A stretch of DNA of 64,000 bases, taken from Chrysomallon squamiferum. Lineage: Eukaryota > Mollusca > Gastropoda > Neomphalida > Peltospiridae. The notes under the pieces are model-generated. The model saw only the letters and a program-made list of their open reading frames with translations, was not told the DNA's origin and searched no databases. Shown one piece after another: positions 48,980 to 61,078 of this stretch. The stretch is taken from contig CM022678.1 of assembly GCA_012295275.1 (NCBI GenBank), positions 8,896,659 through 8,960,658 on the forward strand, written 5' to 3'. Made by a program: the position numbers and the translations under genes. Every line of letters starts with the position of its first letter. Within the stretch, counting starts at the first letter, position 1.

Positions 48980-51243
48980 CAGGCATCGAAATAAGGATTT
49001 TGTCTGGTAACCCATTTTGAGGTTACCACAAAACAGGACCTGGTAACCTAATTTATCAAGTTTATGATTCCCATTATTATTGTTGTGAAATCCCTTACAT
49101 ACATGCATGGTGAACAGTATAATATGTTTGTTATTTATCCATATCACTATTCTCATTTATTAATACTTTGTGTATAGGTATAGTGTACTGCATTTAATAA
49201 CTAAACAATACAATAAAACAAATCATGACAAGTTGTGTTGTTTTTAGTCAAACAATAGTGATATGAGAATCTGAATGATGAACTTGTTTCAGTTAGCACT
49301 GTGAGTTGTCACTGTCATCAGTGTCTGAAGTATCAACTGTTTCACTTCGAGCATCATCCAAGTCCTCTGAACCTGATGTTGTAATAGCAAGAAAGTCCTC
49401 TACACACATTAGTTCAAATACAGGTTATTTTTATCACATCTGAAGAGGGCACAGGTAAGTAGGAGTCGTGTGAGTCTTACAATGAGTCTACAATCAGGTT
49501 GTCTGTTGTACAAGATTCCGGTCTTTTTCTTTGTTTTTTACTCATCTGCATACAGGGAAACAGCTTTGTAAGATTTTGTTCATATGAAGGGTCACAGTTT
49601 ATAAGTGCAGGCAGGTTAATTCTAATCACCAGCACATCATCCAGTGTAGAATTGGACATGTTCAACCTGGTATTTGTTAACATCTGATTGAGAGCGCTTA
49701 TGCACGTCTCAACATTTGCACTAGAAAGTGCAACCGCCAAGGTAATTTCAATGACAAGAAGAATGTATTATGGATATTCAGTGTGATGATGACTGAATAC
49801 CACATGCCTTGTTTACTTTGGAAGTGAATGAACTTGTTTGCCACAAGTTTCTTTAAACCCCTCCATTCAGTAACAGCCATATCTAGGGCAAAGTTGTGGT
49901 AAGCTAGGCTTTCAGCAAAATGTTTAGATAACAGTTTAATTTGTTAGAAGCCATATTTTGGATGAGATATATCCCACTGAGTGTGATCAGCTATATTCAT
50001 TGCCTTGAAGATAGGGTCATTGAAAGACTCTGTTTGTTTAATCAGCTGTGTTGAAATTGCTGGGATCAGTTTTGTTCTTACATGTTTCACAGTCTCTCAT
50101 CCCTGGTGAACATGGGTCAGAACAAACTTTTCTTTTATTGTGGTAAAAACTTTTTCAGCTTGTTTTTCTTGCTTGTTACTCAACTGATTGTCTTGTTTGA
50201 ATTTTACACTTGCTGTAAGATTGGTAGCCTCTGCTGTAATGGTTGCCTTGTGACCATCTTCGCTGAGAGTATCTGGAAATGGCAGATCACTATGATCAGC
50301 AGTAAGTGTATTGAGTTCATCTACAGTTGATTTCATTGTGTCAGTAACATCTGTGACTAATGGAGTTGCATTCTGAGCAGCATATGACAAATGGGCAGTT
50401 TGTTTCAGAGTGAGTCTGTAGGGATGCATAGATTCCAGATATCCATAACTCAGCCATGTGTTGTGGTACCCCTTTAATCTAGCCTTTTGGTCTGGTTTGC
50501 AAACTTTGCAGAACAATGAATTATTAACAACCATTCCCTACCTTCAGTTTTCACTACAGTTAGAGCACCATTCAGTTTACCAACATTAACTTTTGCTCCA
50601 TCTGATCAAGCACAAATAAGATATTTTGTGTACTTTTCACCAGGAAAGCATCATCTATAGCACATGTTTGATACAGTCTGCAGTTGCTCCACCGAAATTG
50701 CTCATTTTTTTACATTTAAGTAATAGGTTCAACAATCTTCACATAAATTAATTTGTTTTCGTCTCTAGTTTTGCAAGCTTCTGTGTCATCATGTTCAAAT
50801 GACATAAATTTGGCACATAGTATCATCTGTTTGATATCATCCCTCATAACCACCCATAATGCTGTATTGCTATGATTCTGAACTGCTTTGTGAAAATTTT
50901 TTTTTTGCCCATTTTTTAAATATTTCCATGTGAATGGATTCGATTTTATTAAACTGGTGCTACGTTTAAATTCAGTACTGTTGCAAACTAAATGACATCA
51001 CCCTGTCGACCGACCGTCACTAAACATGTGACATCACACCGTGGATGCATCTAACAAGTGGAAGCATTAGAATTCGGTGGGTGGTAACTTTGGTGGAATT
51101 ACATAAGTGAAAAAAAAACAGGTTGCAATGATGTTTATCGCTGAAAGTTTTGGAAAGGAACTTAGCTGTTCATTGAAGGATTTTGTCAACTTTATTGATT
51201 GGTGGTAACATGAACAAGCGTTCTCGACTTATTTTGATGCCTA
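48980..51243. mobile_element. decayed hAT-type DNA transposon, about 2.26 kb
   Basis: The left end reads CAGGCATCGAAATAAG and the right end, from the other strand, (A)TAGGCATCAAAATAAG: inverted and near-identical over the first dozen bases, with ggtaac/gttacc further in on each side. Immediately outside are tgtgtctg (left) and tgtctgtg (right), similar 8-mers as expected for an 8-bp target duplication that has diverged or is chance in GT-rich DNA. The interior holds minus-strand transposase remnants with hAT features. Confidence 0.65.
49293..50870 (-). pseudogene. hAT-family transposase remnant (ZNF862-like type)
   Basis: From 5' to 3' on minus: IKQMILCAKFMSFEHDDTEA near 50848-50790; a GGATADCIKH segment near 50690; the motif SDGA..NVGKLNGALTVV..EGREW at 50605-50535, matching the DG...N.G..GL.....W region of hAT transposases; a Gln/Thr-rich middle part (50534-50097); a C-terminal piece at 49740-49620 (SSANVETCISALNQMLTNTR followed by LNMSNSTLDDVLVIRI) that resembles the hAT dimerisation region; and an acidic tail (VEDFLAITTSGSEDLDDARS..) ending in TAA at 49293. 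Stops and frameshifts separate these parts, so it is not functional. No BED zinc finger is visible at the N-terminal side. Confidence 0.7.
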
Positions 51244-51576
51244 TGTCTGTGTGTGATGGTATTTTAAACATTTCTAGTTTTCTTTGTTCTTACAAGTCTT
51301 GAAGAATTGAAAAAGAAGGATGCAAGCAAGTTAGAAGTGCTTTATTTGTTTAAGTGATCAAAATTGTTCTCAGCTTCCCTTCTTTATTTTAAAATTTACT
51401 AATTGTCAGTTTTAATTTATTTATTTACATTTTGTTTTGTTTTGTTGTACTTCCTTCTTTTTTATCTTCTTCTTAGTATATTACTACTAGTCCTTTTTAT
51501 TACTGTTATGTTGATTTTTTATTATTATTAATTTTTTTTAATCTTTATTATTATTCATTTTCTTTTACAATGCTAG
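51244..51576. other. AT-rich DNA between transposon and candidate exon
   Basis: TTTATT-rich, ending in a good pyrimidine tract (ttcattttcttttacaatgctag) split over 51554-51576. Confidence 0.5.
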
Positions 51577-51675
51577 GGAGACAGCATCATTGACTGCAAT
51601 ATCACTGAGAGCAGTGCATCCACCACCACAATTTCCACCAACAACCTAACTGACAAAGCTAGCTTTCATTGTGGC
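51577..51675 (+). CDS. candidate exon fragment, Ser/Thr-rich
   Basis: After a strong acceptor (tgctag), one frame is open as DSIIDCNITESSASTTTIST followed by NNLTDKASFHCGQIF, then a stop. Resembles in style the Thr/Asp-rich start of the exon at 54259, its possible paralogue. No donor found before the stop. Confidence 0.35.
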
Positions 51676-51849
51676 CAAATATTCTAGATCCCTCCAGTGA
51701 CAAGACAAAATCCATGACAGAACTTTTGCTGAAATTAAATGTCTAAAAGATGCTTATAGATATATCGATGGTTACATGCAGCATGGACAGGAACAAGAAG
51801 GAAAGAGCAGAGCACAATTGACGTCTGCGTTCTTGTGAAAACAAGTTGA

Positions 51850-52224
51850 TGCTAGTGAAAAGACTTCATCTGCTATGCTGCCAAACAAAAAACCTGGCAG
51901 ATTACTGCGATGGCTCTGCATGACGGTGGCAAAGGCAACAGCCAGGAAGCTGAGCAGCAGGTGATGTCTGAGCTTGCCACTCTTATACTGAAGCTGGATG
52001 TGAAGATAAAGAAAATAGAGAGAAGAAAACAGAGGCTGGAGCTGCAGCAGAACAAGATGAGACAGAGACTGGGGAAGGCAGCGTTCATGAGAGTGATGTT
52101 TTGTCACATTGACGATTCGAAGGACCAAGCTAGTCCTATACCTGATTCAGAGTGTGACCAGTGCATCATGAAATGTAGATACCCTACATCAGCATTACAC
52201 AAATTCAGGCCATTTTCCAGATAA
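51850..52224 (+). CDS. open frame with coiled coil, paralogue 1 of a duplicated exon
   Basis: An open stretch of about 120 codons. It begins with KTWQITAMALHDGGKGNSQE followed by AEQQ, which is the counterpart of TWQTTVMAVCDSGKDKSLEV followed by EQQ at 54429-54510; both are followed by gtgatg/gtgact at the DNA level. In paralogue 2 that is a donor, but here the frame reads through it into a Lys/Arg/Glu/Gln-rich, probably coiled-coil segment (KIKKIERRKQRLELQQNKMR), and then a Cys/Asp-rich end. A further echo at 52703-52735 (GAVQH then TGA) matches GAVQQ of the 55076-55206 exon. No family recognised; could be a retained-intron form or a decayed duplicate. Confidence 0.45.
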
Positions 52225-52950
52225 TGGATACAATAGACTATTGCTAATGTGAATCAAGTAATGTGTCAGGCCTATGTTAGAATGTTTTCAGAAGCCTAAC
52301 AGGCAGGGTATGTTTTATTAGTTTATATGTGTGTATGTGTTGTGTGCATGTGTGTGAGTGTGTATTTTTATTTCTTAGTAATTAAATAAGTTTTATAGTA
52401 ACAACTCTTTACTAATTGTAAAATAGCATAATAATAATAATTATTTATTTTCTATTGTTTTGTTAATTATTTAAATTATTACCATTTTTAATCATTATCA
52501 TTATAATGAATATACATAGTATATCAAAAATATCCCACACCCCTTTGTGTCTGAATAATCCAGTAACTGGTACCAGTACACTTTAAGTTTTAATAATAAC
52601 AGAAACATTAGTTATTTATTTATAACAGTTTATTATTTTTATTATTTTATTTTAATTTTTTTATCAGAATGCATATAATTGATGTGCTGATGTTGGCTAG
52701 TGAAGTTGTTTCAGTAGAAGGTGCTGTCCAGCACTGAGGATAAAGTTCATACCACTTGAAAAGAGGAAAATAAACCTGAACAGGTGAATTTGAGTTTGTT
52801 TTCTCATTATTCAAAACCTAATGAAGTTTAATTTGATTTAATGTAGGAAGTTGCATTTTGTGACATATATAAGTAAGTACACATGCACATACATCAGAAC
52901 CTTGTATCACTACATTTTATTTCATGTTTCTCTCTCTGTCTCTTTCTCAA

Positions 52951-52982
<32 letters not shown>

Positions 52983-53560
52983 ACACAACACTTCCATTCA
53001 AATAAACCTGATTATTTTGTTGTAAATTCCTATATTTTAAAAGAAAAGAAGAAGCATCATATTTTATGAGTATTTTAAAATATTTAAACAGATAGAACTG
53101 TCAGCCTTCACACAGTGTCATTGTTCCTGTGATGACAGAGCTACTAAAATACATTGGAAATGGATGTACTGTAGCTGTTGTCTATATTTATGTTGTCTGC
53201 AGTCTCTCAATTTTCATGGTTTGTTTAATTTTTGTAAATAAAATAATGAATCAGGTGGTAATTTTAAAATATATGAATCTTAATAACTAGTTAATCAACA
53301 ACATTAATATTAAAATATTAGGTCTGGGTTTCTTTTTTGGTTTTGAATATGACATGTATGTAAATCTTTTGCTCTCTCTCTTTCTCTCTCTGACAGATGC
53401 ATATATAACTACAAAGGTAAATAAATAAACTTGTTTTTCAGAAACTGCTCTGTACACATGAAGAGCTAATTCTGTGAGCTCACCACAGGAGAGAAATGTC
53501 ATCAAAGAATATGGCAGAACAGGAGCATCTACAGAGGTTGTTGTTATAGTAGTAAAATTA
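52225..53560. other. mostly AT-rich DNA, possible small exon near 53447-53536
   Basis: (CA)n at 52951-52988. At 53440-53536 an acceptor-like tttttcag and an AG|gttgtt donor flank 90 bp that has stops in all plus frames but contains ATG with MSSKNMAEQEHLQ up to the donor; on minus the same stretch is open (LPYSLMTFLSCGELTELALH). The two readings exclude each other, so I call neither. Confidence 0.35.
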
Positions 53561-53738
53561 GTCATTGCTATTGTTGTAGTAATGTAGTTGTTACATCATT
53601 AGTACTTGAAGCATTATTAATAATACTGCTTGTTATAGTAATAGTATTAGTCATTGCCATTGTGGTAGTAATGTAGTTGTTACAGCATTAGTACTTGAAG
53701 CATTATTAATAATACTGCTTGTTATAGTAATCTTGTTG
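53561..53738. repeat. 89-bp tandem duplication
   Basis: gtcattgctattgttgtagt at 53561 and gtcattgccattgtggtagt at 53650, each followed by ..tagtacttgaagcattatta and atactgcttgttatagtaat. Confidence 0.93.
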
Positions 53739-54230
53739 AATTGATCTTGGTGATGTTTTAGCTGATGATGCTATCTCCATAGCTTTGTGATAGTAATGTA
53801 TCTTGTGAGGCTCATGGTGTTTGTAGTCAGATTACTGGTTGTAGTGGCAGTAATAGTAGAAGTAGCAGTACTAATAGTAGTTGTTTTTAGAGAAATTGTT
53901 ATGATAAATGTAACAAGAAGAGTAATGTAACAGCAGAGATAGTAGTAGTAACAGTAGTCATAGTTGTTGATGTTGTAGTAATTATATTAGTATAAAGAAA
54001 TACTGACATAGGACTAATTGTGAAGAGTGCAAAAATATCACTTTTATTATTAATGGATAGTAATTTTAGTAATAGGAGTATTATTTCAATAACAGTAGCC
54101 CTAGTTGAATAAGAAATAATAGTAAATATTTGTTATAGTAATGTTGGTAATAAAAGTAGCATGAAGTTTGCAGTAAATGTAGTAGTAGCAGTAGCAGTAT
54201 TTTATTTATTTTATATTTTTTACTGTATTT
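53739..54230. repeat. TAG/GTA-rich degenerate trinucleotide tract and (TTTA)n
   Basis: Imperfect GTA triplets to 54205, then TTTA units to 54248. Confidence 0.7.
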
Positions 54231-54258
54231 TATTTATTTATTTATTTACTCAAACTAG

Positions 54259-54516
54259 GCAGTGCACCCACCAATGTGACTGACTCAGACCTGGACACTG
54301 AAGTACCACGTCAGACTACAACAAATCTTAAATTGAGAGTCTTACACCAGGTCACCAATCTCAACAGTAAAATGTCAGAGAGAAAACTTGAAAAACTTGA
54401 ACATGCTAAAACCAGGCAACGCAAAAACATCAAAATGAAACCACTTGGCAGACAACTGTGATGGCTGTATGTGACAGTGGCAAAGACAAAAGCCTGGAAG
54501 TTGAGCAGCAGGTGAC
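54259..54516 (+). CDS. candidate exon, paralogue 2 of a duplicated exon
   Basis: Acceptor caaactag followed by an open frame SAPTNVTDSDLDTEVPRQTT, then a Lys/Glu/Arg-rich helix-like part (SERKLEKLEHAKTRQRKNIK), closing at TGA at 54459-54461. A second frame shifted by one base opens at about 54400 and runs as TWQTTVMAVCDSGKDKSLEV and EQQ to a donor CAGCAG|gtgact at 54516. This second frame is the one matched by the open frame at 51850-52224, and its phase 0 end fits the next exon (55076). Either the first frame is the true end of a protein, or one base is missing and both parts belong to one exon. Unrecognised family. Confidence 0.5.
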
Positions 54517-55075
54517 TTAGTATACTTCCATTGGCACTGTTTTATTTCTTTTTAGTTTTTATTTGTACTAGGAGAATCAAAACAGTTTCATTTTTAACTC
54601 ACAAAAAAACCAAAAAAAAACCAAGAAGTACATGACTTAAGGAATGAAGTTGAGGTATTTGTGAAATCAGTTCATAAAGGAAAACAGATCTATGTTAATT
54701 TTGTTGAAGGTGTTTCTGAATGAAAAATTCTTCTTTAGCTTTAATTCATCTTTATTTTAGATTTTTTTATCTTTCTAGCTTTAAATTATCTTTCAGTAAA
54801 TAATTTGAACTTATAACTGCATTATTAAATCTCATTAGATTACAAAACAAAAGATTTTAAACAAGGTTATATTTCAATTTTTAGTTTACTATAATTATAT
54901 TGATTCATGCTGACTCAATTTATTGAGCCGTTTTACAACAAGGAAATACCAGTATTTACTCAATAATCTTTCTATTAGGTTTTACTGAATGATCTTTCAT
55001 CTGGGTATCACATATATTTATAGGAATTGAAGAAACCAGTATTCTAATGTGTGGATTTTAACTGTATATTTTCAG
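54517..55075. other. intron
   Basis: AT-rich DNA between candidate exons; ends in tgtatattttcag. Confidence 0.5.
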
Positions 55076-55206
55076 AAATTAAATCGGCTTGTTAAGGATA
55101 AAAATATTCAAGAAATTGTTTCTAAATACAAAGTCAAATTGACAGTTTGGAACAAAGAGCAGCTTTAGTCTCCAATAAAGTTGAAGTATTTGGTGCTGTC
55201 CAGCAG
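55076..55206 (+). CDS. candidate exon with an internal frameshift
   Basis: Acceptor tattttcag and donor CAGCAG|gtattt. Starting in phase 0 it reads KLNRLVKDKNIQEIVSKYK, then the frame would stop at TAG (55167-55169). One base further, the frame QIDSLEQRAALVSNKVEVFG and AVQQ is open to the donor in phase 0. Both halves have coiled-coil-like composition, suggesting one exon with a single-base indel. A relic of its 3' end is also present at 52703-52735. Confidence 0.5.
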
Positions 55207-56347
55207 GTATTTAAATACATTATTCATTGTGAACCTTTCCATTTTATTTCAGTTTTAAATATTTCCTCAGTCTTTCACAAAATTCTATGCAAAATATTTT
55301 TCTTATACTGAATTAACCATCATATATGAAAATATAATATATTTGTGTTTTTGTAAACTGATGCACTGAAAATTAATAGAATCAGTGTAAACCTTGTAAT
55401 AATTTGCATGCCAGCCTAATAGAGTAGTGAACAGAACATTTGTATAAAATTGTAATTTTCTGTTATAAATATCTCACTCTAAACTGAAATACAAACATTT
55501 ATTACTTCATTTGGTATCACTAAAGATATTTACAGTATTTTGAAATTTGGTATAACGGATGGAATTTTATGGATTTGAAAGGTTGTAAAGATGCATAAAT
55601 TGGCTTGAAAGATTTATCTTCTTTTCTTATTTTATCACATGCATGTGTAATGTTGTCTTTGTTTTAAATACATTTTACTGATCATTATTGTAATTATTGT
55701 CTGAATGAACAGGATAATTGTGGTTTATTTATAAGAAAAATATATTTCATTAATGGCAAAAAATAAATTACATTAAAGTGGCAGGAAAGAATATTACAAT
55801 TAAATGTTTTAATTAATCAAATAATTTGTTATTAATGATGTAACTATAACGATTGTTAAGGTTAATTAAAGATTCTCAGAATAATCTCAAATGTATTTTC
55901 ATCATGTTAGTATATTAGTATTTCAAGTAGAATCTGAATTAGAAAATCATTTTCTTTCTGTCTGTTGTAATACTATATAGGTTTAAAATGTTTATTTACT
56001 TAATATTCCTGGCAGTCATCTTAAACAGGACTAAAGCATAGTGTAAATATCAAATTTTACCAAGTTACATAATTATTCAAATATATTAAAAAATATTTTT
56101 CATAAGCTCTTTTGCTGATGTATTGCTGTTTTAATCTTTTTATATCAAAGTTAAAAAATAATATTAAACTGATTGAAATTAAGAATATAAAAATATTTAA
56201 TAAATTATTTTTATTACTAATATTGTATGGGAAAAAATAAAACTCTTCTTGCTAAGACAGTGAAATGCAGTTAGAGCTGACAACAAAAATACCACTTGCA
56301 CTTTATTTTATGTTTAGTTTATTAATGAATATTATATTTTGTTGTAG
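55207..56347. other. intron
   Basis: 1.1 kb of AT-rich DNA with no repeats of clear period, ending in tattttgttgtag. Confidence 0.5.
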
Positions 56348-56428
56348 GATCCTAGACAACAGAATCAAGCTGCCTCAGCCAGCACTTCAGTTGAAAATGC
56401 TGTAAGACACATTTTCAGAAAAGATTAA
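56348..56428 (+). CDS. candidate last exon
   Basis: Acceptor ttgttgtag, then 26 codons and TAA: DPRQQNQAASASTSVENAVR followed by HIFRKD. Phase 0 start fits the phase 0 end at 55206. GAAAATGCT|gtaaga inside it is a possible donor, so the gene could continue. AATAAAG at about 56679 is a possible polyadenylation signal. Confidence 0.5.
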   Translation, partial: DPRQQNQAASASTSVENAVRHIFRKD

Positions 56429-56809
56429 CTAGAGCACCAGAATGCTATTACTTCACAGTCTTCCCTGTCCAGAGAAAGCTCAACACTTTCAAGAGAAAAT
56501 CTGTAAGATCATAAAATCAATCTAATTTGAATTTTGAAACCTCAGTGATCTCCAAGAGACTGCATTGTCAATATTTTCAGAACATCCAGTGTACACATTG
56601 TACTTCATAGCAGCTTGCACTGTTTTTATCATTGATGTGTATGCATGGTTATTCTAATTTTTATTGCTGAAAGAGGAATAAAGATTCATCACTGCTATGG
56701 AATGTCATTTTTCTAAATAACCTAAAATTAATGTGATAGTGCATAGAGGTGTTACATTATTTTGATCATCAAATTTTTGTATTATTTAAATCAAGGAAAA
56801 TGAAGGGTT
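56429..56809. other. possible 3' untranslated region
   Basis: Moderately complex DNA up to the AATAAAG word at about 56679, then AT-rich. Confidence 0.4.
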
Positions 56810-57400
56810 AATCAGTGTAAATATATTTAAAATTATGTAATTAGGGTAATTAGAATCCTTTATTTAAAAAAAAAAATTTAAAATTTAAAAACCAAAAAAA
56901 AAATTATTTTTTATATTTTTTGTAATATTATTTAAATCGGGGGAAAATTAAAGGGTTTAATATATTTAGAATTATGTAATTAGGGGTAATTAGAAATTTT
57001 ATTTAAAAAAAAAAGAAGACTTTTTTTAATTATTATTATTATTATTTGCATCAGGGGAATTCAAGGGTTTGCTGGGGGTAATCATTGTATAAATATATTT
57101 AAAATTATGTAATTAGAATTTTTTATAACCCCCCCACAAAAAAAACAACAAAAAAAACAACAGTATTAAAATTAGGTGAAAATAAAGTGTTTGCTGGGGA
57201 AATCAATTTAAATATAATTGAAGATGATGTAATTAGGAGAAATTATAATTTTTTTTTATAAAAAAGCAACTAAAAGAAACCAACAGTTTTTTCCTTATCA
57301 TATTTAAATAAGGATAAATCAAGGGTTGCTGGGAGTAATCATGGTATAATTATATTTAAAATTATGTAATAAGGGATAATTAAAATTTATTTATTACAAC
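56810..57400. repeat. degenerate tandem repeat, about 110-145 bp, 5 copies
   Basis: The phrase atatatttaaaattatgtaa followed by ttaggg.taatta recurs near 56821, 56960, 57091, 57215 and 57350, each followed by an A-rich homopolymer stretch and an ..aaagggttgctgggg.taatca segment. Confidence 0.8.
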
Positions 57401-58190
57401 AACAAAAAAAAAAAAAGAAAAACAAAAAAGAAGTTTTGGATGTAAAGTCATTTATGATAGACATTTGAAGATATACATGAAAATACCATGTCTGATTGTA
57501 AATATCTGTGTTTCTCATTTTATCATCCTTACTGTATGAAAATTATTCGGCTTGTATTTTATTTTTAGATATGAAAAGTAAATTATATTTTAATTATTTA
57601 TCACAGATGCAAGTTGAAATATAGTGTTCTTGGAACATACCTACATGTTTATATTGATTCCTCTTTACACAACTTTATATGCATTTTACAAGATATATTA
57701 TAATTCAATATTTGTCTTTTGTTGTATTAAAAGTGAGAAACAAATAATAATTCTTGTTCATTCTAAAATGTAATACAAATTCTTTGATACATTATGGATT
57801 AAAGTTCCATAGAGGCCCTTCCTGGAATGATAGCAAATATATTGTATCTCTCCTGTAACCAAAACTTATTTTTTTCTTTTATTTTCTTTTCTTTTTTATT
57901 TTTTTGTGTTGGGGCTCTTACAAAGTTCTGTATAATGTACTTATATTAAATTGTTTTTAAAATTTTTTTATTATGTTTACATATTAAAGAAGAAAAAAAA
58001 TTCACAATATCTGAATGTTTCATTCCTTATACTAGCAAATGTTAATTCATTTTGTTGTTAAATAACAAAGTCATGAATTAAAAGTATCTAAGTGTTTGTG
58101 GTCATGTGTGTGTATATGCGTGTGTATGTGCACCTCTTTACTTGGTAGTTTGAAACTCATTTTAATGAATAGAAAAAGACAATTGTTGTT
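57401..58190. other. AT-rich DNA, no gene seen
   Basis: T-rich patch at 57868-57905. Nothing else. Confidence 0.5.
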
Positions 58191-58331
58191 GTTATTATTA
58201 TTATTATTATTATTGTTTCATTATTATTATTACTACTATTGCAATTATTATTACTATTACTCTTATTATTATCATTATTATATCATTATTTATTATTTTT
58301 ATTATTATATTATTTTACTTTATTATTATTA

Positions 58332-58409
<78 letters not shown>

Positions 58410-58410
58410 G
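58191..58410. repeat. (ATT)n microsatellite, interrupted, about 220 bp
   Basis: The last 75 bp is pure. Confidence 0.97.
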
Positions 58411-58735
58411 TAATGACAGTCTTTGACTAGGAGTAGTGAGTATAAATAGAAAAAATACAGAAAGGGTTTCCAGATTAAAAGCCTTTTTTTTATTAAGATT
58501 ATTAAAGACTTGAGGTAATGTTATATTGATAACTAGAGGTAGAATGGTAAACTTTGACTTAGTAGTTTAAGTCGGTGTATAGAGAGACATGCAGTGTTAG
58601 TTTACACTGAAACACTGATTAGTTTGTAGTCTGTAGAGATCATCTGAGAATAAAAGTCATTAATGTAATATTTTATTATGTGTCTCTATTCATTTATCCT
58701 TTCATTTATCTATCTGTTTACACATCCAGTGTCTT
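58411..58735. other. unique DNA, no gene seen
   Basis: Nothing recognised. Confidence 0.4.
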
Positions 58736-59022
58736 TGTGAGTGTTTGTGTCTGAGTTTGTGTGTGTGTGTGTTTGTGTGTCTGTGTGTGTGTGTGTGTGT
58801 AAATATGACTGTTTATGTGTGTTTGTATATTTGCATATGAGCACCTGTATGTGCATGTGTAGTACTAGCACATTAATAGTAAATATGCAATTATTTGTGT
58901 ACTTTGTGTCTGTATGTAATAAAGTGGGGTATATGTTGTATGTGTGTTTGTTCAAGTGCATTTGTACATGTATTTATGTGAGACTGTTTATGTCTGCAGC
59001 CTACCAATTATATGTGTGTGTA

Positions 59023-59054
<32 letters not shown>

Positions 59055-59170
59055 TATGTGTGTATGTATGTATGTATATATGTATGTGTGTGTGTGTGTG
59101 TGTCTGTAAGTGTGTGTGTGTTTATGTGTTTGTGTATGTATGTCTGTGTGTATGTATGTGTGTATGAAAC
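58736..59170. repeat. GT/GTAT-rich cryptic simple repeat
   Basis: Purest (GT)n at 58782-58800, 59023-59046 and 59087-59102. Confidence 0.9.
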
Positions 59171-59286
59171 ACTGGGTGGAGTTGTTGATTATCAACCTGC
59201 TAAACACTTGTTTATTAAACACTCTTTGTGTTCAGCTCAAACATCCTGTTTCCAAGCTAAATGAACCAACTCCTGGCCTGTCCTTA

Positions 59287-59515
59287 TCATTTTATTTATT
59301 TTTTTATTTATTTATTTATTTATTTGTTTTATTTATTTATACATTTATTCATTTTTATTTATTTATTTATTTATTTTTCTTTATTTCTTTATTTGTTTTT
59401 ATTTATTTATTTATACATTTATTCTTTTGTATTTATTTATTTTTCTTTCTTTATTTATTGGCTTTTATTTATTTATTTATACATTTATTCATTCATTTTT
59501 TTTTTTTTTATTATT
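59287..59515. repeat. (TTTA)n with higher-order units
   Basis: Tetranucleotide TTTA interrupted by tacatttattca, which recurs three times (59340, 59412 and 59480), so the array has a longer period of about 70 bp. Confidence 0.9.
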
Positions 59516-60600
59516 ATTTTTGTATATATATATACAAATAAGCTTAGATTAATCACTGGATTCATGTATACGTCAGGAAGTATGGGACTGAAAGATGGAT
59601 GGATGATGAATAAGAGATATAAATGGATGAAGTAAAATGGTTAGCCTGGTTACAGATAGGGAGGGATGATACATTCACATAATATCCAAATAGAATAACT
59701 CACTGGATGTGATAAATGCTGGATGAATGAAAGAATAAATGAATAGAAGCACGTGTAGTTGGATGAGCAGAAATGTGGTTAATGACAGGATGATATATTG
59801 AAACAAAAAACATTTTGTTTTAACTGTGTGACAGCATAGAGAGTGTTTGTGTGTACTTTATGTCTGTGAAGACAAATCAGTATCTCACATACTCGCTCTC
59901 ACTATTTGTACCTTTAACAACCTCTAAATATCACTTATTACTCTTTAAAATAAAATGACAAATATTTACATTTTAAAAAGTGCAAATAGTTAATAAAAAA
60001 TATTTAAAAAAAAGACATTATAAAATAAATTAAATTAAAAGGTAATGGTAATAAGAACAGAAAAGTAATCTGTTTCGACAAATAAATATTCTAAGTTTCA
60101 ATAAGATGTACAGTGAGTTACTGATCTTTATTAAATGCTTCATGTAAATTTTCACTGAGTTCTGTGGATCCTGATGTGCATAAACAACATTGCATGTTGA
60201 GTGAAATCCACGTCTACTGAGAACTAACTTAGAAGCAGTTCATTATGTATATAGAATAAAGTGATAAAAGAATCAAGACAAGCCCTTAGTTTGAAAAAGC
60301 TGATGTTTAGTTGATTGTAAATTAGAACAATCCAACAAAATGTGACTCTGTTAATATACACTGACAGTGTTCACACTAAAGTGAATGTAGATTTTTCAAA
60401 ACTAAACATATTGTCAAATACAACTGACCAATACTGGGAGGACAAAGACAACTTCATCCTTCCTTGACCATCTGTATTTGCCTGTCTCCCTCCTACACTG
60501 TCACAGTCATCTAGCTAAGTGTGTTAGACATGGTATGTATGTATGTGTGTGAATATGTGTTTTCTTATTACTGAGAGAAAAAGGGTATGTATGTATAATG
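59516..60600. other. unique AT-rich DNA, no gene seen
   Basis: A GGATGAAT/GATGA-rich patch at 59590-59790. Nothing coding. Confidence 0.5.
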
Positions 60601-60629
60601 TGTGTGCAAGAGTGTGTATGTATTTCTGA

Positions 60630-60930
60630 CAGATAGAAGAAAAGATAGACTGGAAGTTTGATAGACAGACTGATACAGAGACAGACATACAGAGATATGT
60701 GTATAATTAGGAAAATAGAGTGACAGACACAGAGATAGACATACAGAGAGATGTGTATAATGAGATGGATATATAATTAGTGAGAGACAGACAGACACAG
60801 AGACAGACATACAGAAAGATGTGTATAATGAGAAGGGTATAGAATTAGCGAGATAGACTGACAGAGAGGAAGACATAAGATAACAGGCATACAGACAGAT
60901 ACAGACATATGTATAGAGAGCTAAACTGAT
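60630..60930. repeat. GACA-rich degenerate repeat, about 55-65 bp units
   Basis: agacagacatacagagatatgt-like words (cut here as agacatacagaga and tgtgtataat) recur at about 60682, 60740 and 60803, each followed by a gagtgaca or gagagaca segment. Confidence 0.75.
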
Positions 60931-61043
60931 AGGCATATGAGTAATAAAGTGTTAGTAAGTTCATGTATTAGAGAGAGAGGATGGGCTTTTGTACATGAGT
61001 AAGTGGATTAGAGTGTTTCTGTTGGTATATGTGTGTTTTATAG

Positions 61044-61078
61044 ACAGATAGATAGATAGATAGATAGATAGACAGACA
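61044..61078. repeat. (GATA)n microsatellite
   Basis: About seven units. Confidence 0.95.

Noticed and set aside
58096..58430. Tyr/Leu/Ile-rich frames
   Set aside because: Translation of an (ATT)n microsatellite.
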